The notes below the pieces were generated by a model. It was not told the DNA's origin and ran no database searches. It saw only the letters and a list, made by a program, of their open reading frames with translations. Both the position numbers and the translations under genes were made by a program. Shown one piece after another: positions 1 to 10,533 of a DNA stretch of 64,000 nt (its first letter is position 1; each line of letters starts with the position of its first letter). Location of the stretch: NCBI GenBank assembly GCA_030760725.1, contig JASWHV010000001.1, positions 22,875,928 through 22,939,927 on the forward strand. Reading direction: 5' to 3'. The stretch is from Neostapfia colusana (taxonomy: Eukaryota > Streptophyta > Magnoliopsida > Poales > Poaceae).

Positions 1-164
1 GCTACTTGATGTAAAGTATTTACAAAGAAAAACTTGTAAGCTTCCGCTATTGTTTTATGTAATACATTGTTCCTCATATGTGTGTTGTTGGGTGCCGCAT
101 AACACGGCACCACCCAATGCGATTCCCGGGCGAGTGGCCTGTCTCGGTTGAGCGGGTCGCGTCA
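1..164 (+). repeat. Element A 5' LTR, 3'-terminal 164 bp
   Basis: Identical by eye to 10370-10533, the end of the 3' LTR. It ends in GTCA and is followed three bases later by the primer-binding site, which fixes the LTR end at 164. Confidence 0.93.
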
Positions 165-167
165 GCG

Positions 168-180
168 TGGTATCAGAGCC
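168..180 (+). other. Element A primer-binding site (initiator tRNA-Met type)
   Basis: TGGTATCAGAGCC, complementary to the 3' end of plant initiator tRNA-Met, begins three bases after the LTR. The same site in the same relative position occurs in elements B, D and F of this window. Confidence 0.92.
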
Positions 181-1705
181 GCATTGGTAATGGCACACGG
201 AATAAGGAAGGTATTACGACAAAAATTTAGGTTACGGTGAGGATACGGTACTAGGCCCACATAAGGATTACTATTAGCTTATTATGAAGGTGGCAACCTA
301 ACTTATTTGTTATGTCGGAAAATCGTGCATCTCGGGACCATTTATGTCTTGGGGGGTGCACGTAAGCGCTGTCCACCAGTGCGCACAAGCTGAAGGGTGG
401 AGCCCCACGGGTGGCAGGTAACCTGATCCGCTTTAGTATCCTCTACGACTCCTCATGTCGTTTGGGGTACTCGAGCAACGTCTGTCCCAGGCGTGCGTGG
501 TGCAATTTGGGAAACCCCGTCACGTGGTTAGTAACGTGAACACGTAGCTCAAGGCGTGTTTGGCTTGAGAACACCTGTGCGAGTGATGACGGACGGGTGT
601 AAGAAATGTATGGATACCGGGTTCGGTGTGCAGCCGGACCTGATGATTGAGTGTGACTTATGCAGGATTAACCACGAAACCGTAGTACGAATAGTACACG
701 TTTGCGAGTGACCGTTTTAGTGCCACCTAAGATACGATATACCGGTATAATCCGGTTAGGATTTTCTTTTGGTGAGGCTACGTAGTACCGACATGCTTCT
801 TACGGTGCATCGACGCCGTACTAAACATAATAACCCCTTTCCTTTGAAGAAATGACTCATGAACTAACTTTCAACTAAAAATGGAAGTTTGAAACAAATA
901 TTAGTTACTGAACTCTTATTGTGAGCTAAGATTCAAATGAGAGGAAGATTAGACTTCAAAGATTTCAAAAACAGAGTGCTCTGTTTTCAGCAGAAATTTG
1001 TGTTGGACTTCTACAGAGCATAACTCTGAGTAGCTTGACCTAATTAAGGTGTATGATAGAGTTCTGGAAGGATTTTCAAGTGATCTGCAACTTATTTGTA
1101 GAGCTCCAGAGCTAAATCACATGCTAAATGGGTAGAAAGTTCAGAGTAGAGTAAACTGTCCAGAACCAGGACGGTAACAAAACCTCTCTGGACCTTTCTG
1201 TTTTTAAGCAATAACTTTCTGTAGATAAACCCTTAAGAAGCCTATGATACACCATTGGAAAGATTATGAATGTGCAACATTGTTGTAGTTCAAAGTTTGT
1301 TCAGGTTCTTATTGTATTTACATGTACAACTGTGATAAAATCAGCCATGTACAAAGGAGGTGCTGGCAAATTTTATTCAGGAATTCTGTCAACTTTGGAA
1401 AAATCATAACTTTTAATCCGGAGATGATCTGGGGGGCATGTGAGTACTCGTTGGAAAGATACTGAAGTTGACTTTAACTTTGTTATTCAACTTGAGTTAT
1501 GAAAATGCTCTTAACTAGGTCAAAATCTGGAGATAGTGCATAAAGGTCTGTTCTGTACAGATAGGCTGAATAACTATGCCTACTAAGGAGTTTTGTAAAC
1601 ATGAATTTTGTTACTGCTTTCATAAAGTGTTGACATAATCATGTTTCCATTAGTCTCACATACTGCTGAGTTCTTGCTTAACTCATCTCAACTACATTTT
1701 GCAGT
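181..1705 (+). other. Element A untranslated leader between primer site and gag
   Basis: 1.5 kb with no convincing ORF. It ends in a strong plant 3' splice-site consensus (pyrimidine-rich run then GCAG at 1701-1704) one base before the gag ATG at 1706. Candidate donors with GT contexts occur soon after the primer site (for example near 210 and 236), but I cannot choose between them. It could be an intron of a spliced gag mRNA or simply packaging leader. Confidence 0.6.
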
Positions 1706-4700
1706 ATGGTTCGTAATCGCTCTAGGAGTAGGGCCAGAAGTTCTAGTCGAGGTGGTGATGCTTCTATCCCACCATCGGGACCACCATCCACGGGATGGAT
1801 GGATCTTATGACTCGAGTTGTCGAGTCTAACCAAGAGAACGCTAGGCTACTCCAAGAAGCAACACAAGAACACACACGCTTACTCCAAGCTTTGGTACAG
1901 CAAGGCGTACTCCAGAACACGCAACAAGTCGTTCCACCTCGGGACGCTTATTTGGACTTCTTGGCGACTCAACCGCCTATCTTTACTGAAGCCACCGAAC
2001 CTGTGGAAGCAGATCAATGGCTTCGTGTCATGGAGTCAAAATTTGGAGTATTCCAGTGTGATGATTACCAGAAGACAAAGTTTGCCGCTCAACAACTCCA
2101 TGGAGCCGCCGGAAACTGGTGGGTGGATTATGTTGCCACCATTCCGGGGGGCCATCAAGTAACATGGAGAGAGTTTTGTGAAGCCTTTCGTACTCGTTAC
2201 ATACCACTAGGTATTGTCAAGGCAAAGCGGGAGGAATTTTTGGGCTTGAAGCAAGGGGACATGAGTGTCCTCGAGTATGTCAGGAGATTTAATCTCTTGG
2301 CCCAATATGCTCCCGAATATGTGGCGAAAGAAGAGGCACGGTGTGACCTATTTTTCCATGGCCTGAGTGCCATATTACGGGAAAAGCTGGCCGTACACAA
2401 TAACGGCAGTTACACCGACATGGTCGATGCAGCTTTCATTCAAGAGAAGCCGACACTTGAGTGGCAAGCGGAGAAGAGAAAGATGAGTAAGATCGAGCAG
2501 GCTAGCACAAGTTATGTGCCTCAGAAGTACCGTTTGGTGTATCAAATGCCAACCAGTGAAAGATGGAGGCCACCTGTACGATCAACTCCTCAAAGATTGA
2601 TTGCTGGTCAAGTTTTACAACTTGCACCACCTCCACTGCCGCAGCATCAGATGGTGGTTTGTGCTCCATCGCTGCAGCCATATGTACCTAGCAGTCCACC
2701 GCAAGTCAACGAAGAACCGGAGAGGCATCCGTGTCTTACTTGTGGGCGTAAGGGCCATTATGCTAGGCAATGTCTGGAGGGAATTCGAGGCTACGGGTCA
2801 TCGTGTTTACAACAATACGACCCGTACCTCAATCTGCAGATAGGAGGGCAGATAAGGGGCAACATTCACTATACTGTGATTGATGATGTTCCGGAAGGAG
2901 AAGCCGCTTTAGCAGGGATGTTTTCTCTGAATCGGATACCGGTTTTAGTTCTCTTTGATTCCGGTGCCACACACAACTTCATTAGCCAATCTTTTGTGGC
3001 TCAACATCAGCTCCAAACCGTTTATACAAAGAGGCAATACCTCATATCTTCGCCCGGGGGCAGCAGTACCGCAAGCGAGGTTGTCTCCCGAGCACCTCTT
3101 TGTTTGGGGGGTAAAATATACCCTACGACTCTCATTATCCTTGAGGGTCTGAAGATCGACACCATTTTGGGGATGTCGTGGTTGAATTACCACAGAGCGG
3201 TCCTTAACATCAGCTCCAGGACCGTTGAGCTCAACTCCCCACAGCACGGTCTTCATGTATTAATTCTGGGCGCCAGACGGCAACAGATTGCAACAGTGAA
3301 CCACACGGAAGTTGTCAAGATAGAGGACATTCCGGTGGTACGTGAGTATCCGGATGTGTTTCCCGACGAATTACCGGGCATGCCGCCCGAGCGAGACGTT
3401 GAGTTCAAGATTGAACTTATACCGGGAACCACACCAATATCACGAAGGCCGTACAAGATGGCACCCAATGAACTGGCAGAATTGAAGACACAGCTGAATG
3501 ACCTAATGAGCAAGGGATTTATACGACCGAGTTCGTCACCTTGGGGTTGTTCAGCGTTGTTTGTGAAAAAGAAGGACGAAACACTACGGCTTTGTGTTGA
3601 TTATCGTCCTTTGAACGCCGTTACCATCAAGAACAAGTATCCACTACCTCGCATTGATATGCTCTTCGATCAATTAGTGGGTGCGAAGGTATTCTCGAAG
3701 ATGGATCTTCGGTCCGGATATCATCAGATTAAAATCCGGGCAGAAGATATTCCGAAGACGGCATTTTCAACGAGATACGGGCTGTATGAGTATCTCGTTA
3801 TGTCTTTTGGTTTGACCAACGCCCCGGCACACTTTATGTACCTGATGAATTCAGTGTTCATGCCGGAGTTGGATAAATTCGTCGTGGTCTTCATCGACGA
3901 TATCTTGGTGTACTCCAAGTCAGAGGAAGAACATGCTGAACATCTGCATATTGTGCTACAAAGATTGCGAGATCATCAGCTCTATGCAAAATTCAGCAAG
4001 TGTGAATTCTGGATTAATCAAGTACCTTTTCTCGGACACATTATTTCAGCGGAGGGCATCGCTGTAGATCCGAGTAAGATTATCCAAGTACAGAAATGGG
4101 AGTCACCAAAGTCAGTACATGAAATCCGAAGCTTCCTCGGTTTAGCGGGTTACTACCGGAGGTTTATTCCGAGTTTCTCCAAGATTGCTAAACCGATGAC
4201 GGAATTATTAAAGAAGAATACCAGATTTGTGTGGGGTGCTGTGTGTGAACAAGCTTTCAAGACCTTAGTGAAGCATCTCACAACAGCCCCAGTTCTTGCT
4301 CAGCCGGATACAACGAAGCCATTCGACGTTTATTGCGATGCATCTGGCATCGGTCTTGGCTGCGTGCTGATGCAAGAAAGACGAGTGGTCGCTTATGGAT
4401 CTCGTCAACTTAGAACTCACGAGCAGCATTATCCAACTCATGATCTTGAGTTAGCTGCCGTGGTCCTTGCTTTGAAGATGTGGAGGCATTACTTGCTCGG
4501 AAATCTTGTACACCTCTACACCGACCACAAGAGCTTGAAGTACATCTTCACTCAAAAAGAATTGAACATGAGGCAACGAAGATGGCTAGAGCTCATTAAG
4601 GACTATGAACTAGAGATTCATTATCATCCAGGAAAGGCGAATGTGGTCGCCGATGCGCTCAGTCGTAAGGCGCATATCCATCACCTAACTATTGCTGAAA

Positions 4701-6199
4701 TGGATGATGAAGGACCAAGCCTCCGTGTCATCCCGCATGGAGCTCTCTATAATCTTGCTCTCATTCCTACCATCCGAGAGGAGATCATTGAGGCTCAGCG
4801 AAAAGACAAGGGTATGTCTCACATACGACGGAGGATAGACAACGGAGAAATGAAGTGCTTCCGGAAGGACGATGAAGGTACTTTGTGGTTCAACGACCGG
4901 ATTGTAGTACCCCGGGATATGGGACTACGGAGGAAAATTTTGGATGAAGCTCATTTGTCCAAGTTTTCTATTCATCCGGGCAGTAATAAAATGTACCAAG
5001 ATCTCCGGAAGAAGTTTTGGTGGACACGTATGAAACGTGAGGTTGCAAAATACGTTTCAGAGTGTGATACGTGTCGAAGAGTCAAGGCCGACCATATGAA
5101 GAAGTCAGGCCTGTTGCAGCCATTGCAAGTACCGGCATGGAAGTGGGAAGACTTGAGTATGGACTTCATCGTCGGGTTGCCGATGACCTCCCACAACCAT
5201 GATTCGATTTGGGTAATCGTGGACCGATTAACCAAATCAGCACATTTCATCCCTGTGCATACTAGGTACAACGCAAAGCAGTATGCAGAGCTGTATATAG
5301 CACGGATCTTGTGCTTACATGGAGTTCCTCGCACCATTGTGTCAGATAGAGGATCGCTGTTCATAGCCCGTTTCTGGGAACAACTACACACCTCCTTGGG
5401 GACAAAGTTGATTAGAAGCTCTGCATATCACCCTCAAACCGATGGGCAAACTGAGAGGGTGAATCAAATACTAGAGGATATGCTGAGAGCATGTGCCATC
5501 CAACACGGTAAGAGCTGGGATGATCACTTACCTCTGGCGGAGTTCTCGTACAACAACGGATATCAGACGAGCATCAAAATGGCACCATATGAAGCTCTAT
5601 ACGGCCGGAAGTGCCGTACACCATTAAATTGGTGCGAATCCGGTGAACGAGTAACGTTCGGGGTCGATCTTGTCAATGAAGCCGAAGAGAGAGTTCGGAT
5701 AATACAAGAGAACCTCAAAGCTGCCCAATCTCGTCAAAAGAGCTACGCGGACCAGAGACGTCGACCACTGCATTTCAAAGTCGGAGAGCACGTGTATCTT
5801 CGTGTGTCTCCGATGAAGGGGATTCATCGGTTCGGTGTCAAGGGTAAACTTGCTCCCCGATTTATCGGTCCGTTTACTATCACGGAGAAGTGCGGGACTG
5901 TAGCCTACCGGTTGGAACTACCGGCAAGCCTTGCCGGTATTCACGACATATTTCACGTATCCCAGCTGCGGAAATGTCTCAAGTTTACAGCTGCCATCCG
6001 CACGGAAGACATCGACGAGTTGAAACCGGATCTCACCTATGTCGAGCAACCTGTACAGATTATCGACGAAAAGACCCGGACCACCAGGAACCGGACTTTA
6101 AAATTTTACAAAGTCCTGTGGAGTAATCATACCCCGGAAGAGGCGACGTGGGAAACCGAAGATTATATCCACAAGAACTATCCGGAGCTTTTGTCATAA
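1706..6199 (+). CDS. Gag-Pol polyprotein of element A (Ty3 chromovirus), intact, 1497 aa
   Basis: Single ORF for the capsid protein and all replication enzymes. In order: Gag capsid region (about residues 75-250); CCHC zinc knuckle CLTCGRKGHYARQC (about 343-356); aspartic protease with DSGAT (Asp about 418); reverse transcriptase with FIDD (catalytic Asp pair about 731-732); RNase H (from about 873); integrase with an N-terminal His/Cys zinc domain (about 1085-1128) and catalytic D1153, D1214 and E1250, giving the D-X35-E spacing; and a C-terminal chromodomain (about 1447-1496) expected to bind modified histone tails and direct integration. No stop or frameshift is seen. Gag and Pol share one frame, as is usual for chromoviruses. 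The ATG is the first in frame and directly follows a splice-acceptor-like GCAG. It appears competent for autonomous transposition. Confidence 0.95.
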   Translation: MVRNRSRSRARSSSRGGDASIPPSGPPSTGWMDLMTRVVESNQENARLLQEATQEHTRLLQALVQQGVLQNTQQVVPPRDAYLDFLATQPPIFTEATEPVEADQWLRVMESKFGVFQCDDYQKTKFAAQQLHGAAGNWWVDYVATIPGGHQVTWREFCEAFRTRYIPLGIVKAKREEFLGLKQGDMSVLEYVRRFNLLAQYAPEYVAKEEARCDLFFHGLSAILREKLAVHNNGSYTDMVDAAFIQEKPTLEWQAEKRKMSKIEQASTSYVPQKYRLVYQMPTSERWRPPVRSTPQRLIAGQVLQLAPPPLPQHQMVVCAPSLQPYVPSSPPQVNEEPERHPCLTCGRKGHYARQCLEGIRGYGSSCLQQYDPYLNLQIGGQIRGNIHYTVIDDVPEGEAALAGMFSLNRIPVLVLFDSGATHNFISQSFVAQHQLQTVYTKRQYLISSPGGSSTASEVVSRAPLCLGGKIYPTTLIILEGLKIDTILGMSWLNYHRAVLNISSRTVELNSPQHGLHVLILGARRQQIATVNHTEVVKIEDIPVVREYPDVFPDELPGMPPERDVEFKIELIPGTTPISRRPYKMAPNELAELKTQLNDLMSKGFIRPSSSPWGCSALFVKKKDETLRLCVDYRPLNAVTIKNKYPLPRIDMLFDQLVGAKVFSKMDLRSGYHQIKIRAEDIPKTAFSTRYGLYEYLVMSFGLTNAPAHFMYLMNSVFMPELDKFVVVFIDDILVYSKSEEEHAEHLHIVLQRLRDHQLYAKFSKCEFWINQVPFLGHIISAEGIAVDPSKIIQVQKWESPKSVHEIRSFLGLAGYYRRFIPSFSKIAKPMTELLKKNTRFVWGAVCEQAFKTLVKHLTTAPVLAQPDTTKPFDVYCDASGIGLGCVLMQERRVVAYGSRQLRTHEQHYPTHDLELAAVVLALKMWRHYLLGNLVHLYTDHKSLKYIFTQKELNMRQRRWLELIKDYELEIHYHPGKANVVADALSRKAHIHHLTIAEMDDEGPSLRVIPHGALYNLALIPTIREEIIEAQRKDKGMSHIRRRIDNGEMKCFRKDDEGTLWFNDRIVVPRDMGLRRKILDEAHLSKFSIHPGSNKMYQDLRKKFWWTRMKREVAKYVSECDTCRRVKADHMKKSGLLQPLQVPAWKWEDLSMDFIVGLPMTSHNHDSIWVIVDRLTKSAHFIPVHTRYNAKQYAELYIARILCLHGVPRTIVSDRGSLFIARFWEQLHTSLGTKLIRSSAYHPQTDGQTERVNQILEDMLRACAIQHGKSWDDHLPLAEFSYNNGYQTSIKMAPYEALYGRKCRTPLNWCESGERVTFGVDLVNEAEERVRIIQENLKAAQSRQKSYADQRRRPLHFKVGEHVYLRVSPMKGIHRFGVKGKLAPRFIGPFTITEKCGTVAYRLELPASLAGIHDIFHVSQLRKCLKFTAAIRTEDIDELKPDLTYVEQPVQIIDEKTRTTRNRTLKFYKVLWSNHTPEEATWETEDYIHKNYPELLS

Positions 6200-6253
6200 A
6201 CCTTGTAATTACCTTCCACCCCGTTCTTCTTTTGAATCTCGGGACGAGATTCC

Positions 6254-6270
6254 TTTTAAGGGGGGAGGAA
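6254..6270 (+). other. Element A polypurine tract
   Basis: A purine run (AAGGGGGGAGGAA preceded by T's) lies directly before the TGTAAAGG start of the 3' LTR. This is the expected primer for plus-strand DNA synthesis. Confidence 0.88.
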
Positions 6271-9200
6271 TGTAAAGGTCCCAAAATTATGAATACAAAG
6301 AAACACTTATTTGCAAAAGTTGGTTTCATATGTATGAAAATTGGGACTTGTTAAAACTTTTCCCCACATGTGATAACACACATGAGGATTTTGCTTCACA
6401 CAAGTCAAAGGTTCATTTGAGAACTTGGAACCCTAGAGGGGTCAAAACCAAGGATGGGAAGTTCCCATATGTGTGAGAAAGCAAAAATCAGATTTGGAAC
6501 AATTTGTTCAAACAAAAATTCAAATGAGAAAAACACAATGGAATTCAAAACTGTTGGGCTAAAAATCTCATTTGCAGCAGCCAAAATAAAAATCAGATTT
6601 CATATTTGAATTCCTTGAGTCCAAATTAGGGGGTGTGCAAAGTTTCATGATTTATGGAAATAGTTTGCAACCCATTTTGCAAAATGGACTTTAAAAGACA
6701 AAGAATTGAAATGCATGTTTGAATTTGGATGAAACTTGCCCAATTATCCAAATGCATACCAGATTTGAATTCCCACAATTGAATTCACTCAACATTCAAC
6801 CTGGGAGATATTTGGAGGGGGGGATAAGGAGGACTGATCAGTGGGTCCCACATGTCATTGTGGGAACTGAAAATTTGCAAAAGATCTAAGTGTTGGGTCT
6901 CTGTTTGCCTCCTTCAGTCGGCACCCGAGACCGAGGGCGCAGCTCCGCTCGACACCGCGATCAGCCGACGCCTCCACCTCCTGCTGGATTTCGTCGCGCT
7001 GGAGGAGCCGCCCGACCGTCTTATACCCTCTGCCGTGCTCCTCTTCGCTCATTCCCGAAGACCAGCACCGCTCTGCTTCTTTCCTCGCGCGAGAAACAGC
7101 CGCAGCTGCCGACGCCGTCCGCTCGATCGGCCACCGCCGTAACTAGCGTGTGAAGCCTCGGTTGAGCAGACGAGCAACACCACCATCGTCCCCACGACCT
7201 CCTCGAGCCATCGCCAAGCGCGTTCGTGCCCTCTACGCCGAGAACATCGAGTTTCCGCGGCGGCCGAACACCCCGGCGGCAACGTGCTCCCGTGGACAGC
7301 TCCACAGAGCGGCTTTCACGATCAAGAAAGCGGTCCCTGGGACGCGCAGGAGCTCCATGCAGCTTCTACCCGAAGCACAGAGCCTGCCTCGGCCTCTCAA
7401 CGACGAATTTCAAAGATCCTCTCCGGCCGGTGAAAACTGACCCGCGGGTATGAATCGACGAAATTCTCGAGTTATATTCATTTAGAGCTCTGCAAATTTC
7501 GCACATAGAATCTAGACTGGTGTAGCAACTTTTCTTCTTCACAAAACGTCGCATGAAACCGATGGTAGACGGCTTGTTTCAAGCTTTTCCCATCGGCTAC
7601 CACAATAAGGGGCATCGGGTGCACGATGAAACCTAGGTTGGAGCCGTTTCCGAGCCCATATGCGGCCATGCCGAGCAGGGCAAACCTCCACTAGTGCTGT
7701 AGAACCTTTCTAGTGGACTTCTTGCCGGCTAGAGCATCGGGGCAACGTTGCCGGACTCCCTCAGAGCCGCTGCACCGGTGCGGGGTGGTTTAGGAACCTC
7801 GCCGGTCTGGGGAAGTCCCACCATCGTGTTCCTCGGGTTAAAATAGGTCCTGGCGGCGAGTTTCAGCAGTTGAGATGGCCGGACGACTAATCCCGGAGCT
7901 TCTCCGGCAAGCCCGGCGGCGCAGAAGCGCGGGGGCAGGAGGTAGACGAAGGTGCTACCGGCCCCACGCGTCAGTCGCACAGAAACAGTGGACCGGATAC
8001 TCCGTGGCGCGGGATCGGCTGTGACAGCGCGGGAAACAATTCTGTGGCCCGTGTGGCGCGCTCCCGGCAGCAGACACGTGTCCCTGGTCCCACAGTCAGG
8101 TTTAAACTTTTCCCGGATTTATTCAAATCCCGGATTTTTCCCCAAACTTTAGAAGAGCATAACTTTTGCTAGGAATCTCTAAAATTAGTGATTCAAATTG
8201 GGTTAGATTCAGATTGACAAACTCTATCCAAATATGCAACCCAATTTGCATGAAAGTCTTTATTTAATTCTGGAAAATTCTTTAAAGCTTTTCAGCAAAA
8301 GAATTTTAGAGGGAGTTTGGTATATCCAAAAATCCTCAAATTTTGCCAGGATATTCTTTAGGGTGTTATTAGACTCCTGTAAAAGTTTCAGCTCATTTGG
8401 AGTTGAATTAATCAGGGTAATTCAGATTGTAAGTTCCTGTATTCAAATGAATACAAAAACATTTTCAGGGAATTTCCAAAACTTGTAAATTCAGTTCTGG
8501 GAAATTCCTAGCTCCAAAAATCCTAGGAAAATTCATGTGGACTCTATAAACTATAATTGAAATTGTGGTTCACTGAGTTTGACATGAAAATGGATGTTAC
8601 CTCAGAATTAATTCATCTTTGACTAAACACTTAGAGAATTATTCTGAATAAACCAGTCCATGAAATGTGCTAAATTTTGGTCCAGAGAACTTCTTGTGAC
8701 AAGGAACTCACATGAAAATTCTCAGCTCCATTAGGGCTCTGGATCACCACTGTCATGTGTGATCTCGTAAGGTGATCAACACTTAAGTGGAAAGAAGCAC
8801 TCAACACTTGATCTTAGTGTTTAAGCCCAACCCAAACCACTAGCACCAGTGTCATTTTAAATTCTTAAACAAAGTTCCAGTTTTAAATGGTCATTAGATC
8901 TTATGAGCAAAATCTTTTCAATTAAATACATATGCATGATCATAACGTGTAGTATATACGTGAAGAAGGTGAGGAGGACTTGGAGTGAAGATCAAGGAGG
9001 GAGGAGAACAAGTGATCAAGCTCCAAGTGATCATCACTAACTGATTGTAACAGTAGTCCCCTGCAAAACAGGCAAGCCCCGGTTTGCACTTGAACCATTT
9101 TATAAAACATTTTCATTTGTAGAGATCATAGCTTTGCATCGTTGATTGCATTACGTCTAGATGATATTGAAAACTCCACTTGCATGACCAGAAACACCTA

Positions 9201-10533
9201 TGAGAGAAAGGGTAGAATAGCAACTCCTCGAGGGAATTTGGCTATGCTAATGTTAGTAGGAAAGGTCCGGTAGAAGACGAGTAGTTGGAATCTACTCGCG
9301 AGTTTAGGGCTGGTTTACTCAGAACGGGTCCGAATTAGAAAGAATGATGAAAGTTCACACTTAAGAAATGGAGACCGGGCAGGGAGGTTTAGATGCAGCA
9401 GGTTGCAGGCCGTGCGTGCATAGCCCTGCCTGTGTCGGTTAAGGCCCGTCCGTGCTTGGCCCTGTTGGACAAGTTTGAGTTGTGTACCGGGCACATACTG
9501 GCTATATGGGACCCAGGAAACCGATGTACCTTGGGAGATCCATAGTGGAACTTTTCCAACTGCCTTAGGCTTTCGGCGTCAGGGTAGCAGGAGGTAACTC
9601 GCTCAAGAACATACCACAGCGGGTATGCACCTTGAGGGAACTTGCGTACTCGGGGCAGTTGGACTGCGTCCAATGTGGAAGATCTTGGGAAAGGTGGCCG
9701 CGTACAACGTCAGTCGAGGTTGCTGCCGGCAGCTCGGAGTACGGGTGTACGTGTCGTGTAGTCCGGGCGTGTACTGATTCGAATCACCGTCGCTCGCGGT
9801 TATATGAGCATACTTGCCCACTGCGTCTTGACGTAGTAACAACTGGAATTGTTTATCTTTGAACTTGATAAGGCTGTGCTATAACTTGTATTGCAATCAT
9901 GATTGAATTAGAGATAGGCTCATTAAAGTTTACTTTCACTTTGTGCAAGGAGCATCGCAACAAAGCGTTTCTTGTTTGATTGTGGAGTTGCGATGCTTTT
10001 CGGCTCAAGGTCTGCACAATGAGGCTTGAAATCTGAAAGTTAAGGATCAACTTTAGGCGAGTCCTTTATGCAAATCTAGCCAACCCAATTGCAACCGTCT
10101 TGCATGTAGAGTTTCTTGCTTAGGAGAGACGGGTCAGACTTGCTGAGCCTATGTGCTCACGCTTGCTATATAAGTGGTTTTGCAGGATAACAACGATGCT
10201 GAAAAGAAGGTTGTCCGGTGAGACTCGGGAACTCCCGAGTCAGGTAACACATGGAGAACCGAGCCGCTGCTGCTTGTCTTCGTGTCGCTAGCGAGAGGAG
10301 TCCGTGGGCTGGACTTCATCTCGAATGCTCTTAGTTATTCGACGTGAGTTGATAAAGACTTCCGCTGTAGCTACTTGATGTAAAGTATTTACAAAGAAAA
10401 ACTTGTAAGCTTCCGCTATTGTTTTATGTAATACATTGTTCCTCATATGTGTGTTGTTGGGTGCCGCATAACACGGCACCACCCAATGCGATTCCCGGGC
10501 GAGTGGCCTGTCTCGGTTGAGCGGGTCGCGTCA
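6271..10533 (+). repeat. Element A 3' LTR, 4263 bp
   Basis: Starts TGTAAAGG after the polypurine tract and ends GTCA at 10533, where element B sequence resumes. It is AT-rich with a GC-rich, CpG-dense block of about 1.2 kb (roughly 6850-8100) that contains several spurious ORFs. The last 164 bp duplicate 1-164. It is very long for an LTR but within the range of Tekay/Del elements. The ORFs inside it show no recognisable domain and are not annotated as genes. Confidence 0.93.

Larger units (their letters stand above)
1..10533 (+). mobile_element. Element A: intact Tekay-like Ty3 chromovirus (5' LTR truncated by window edge)
   Basis: A plus-strand LTR retrotransposon made of the end of the 5' LTR (1-164), a tRNA-Met-type primer site, a 1.5-kb leader, a single uninterrupted gag-pol ORF, a polypurine tract and a 4263-bp 3' LTR. 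The 164 bp of 5' LTR present match 10370-10533 at every base I compared, so the insertion is recent. It interrupts the reverse-strand pol of element B, whose reading resumes at 10534. The long LTRs, primer site and C-terminal chromodomain place it in the Tekay/Del group of chromoviruses. The outer 5' edge and its target duplication lie outside the window. Confidence 0.93.

Noticed and set aside
6852..7440. Gene-like GC-rich ORFs inside element A LTR
   Set aside because: They lie wholly within a defined LTR, overlap on both strands and have no recognisable domain.
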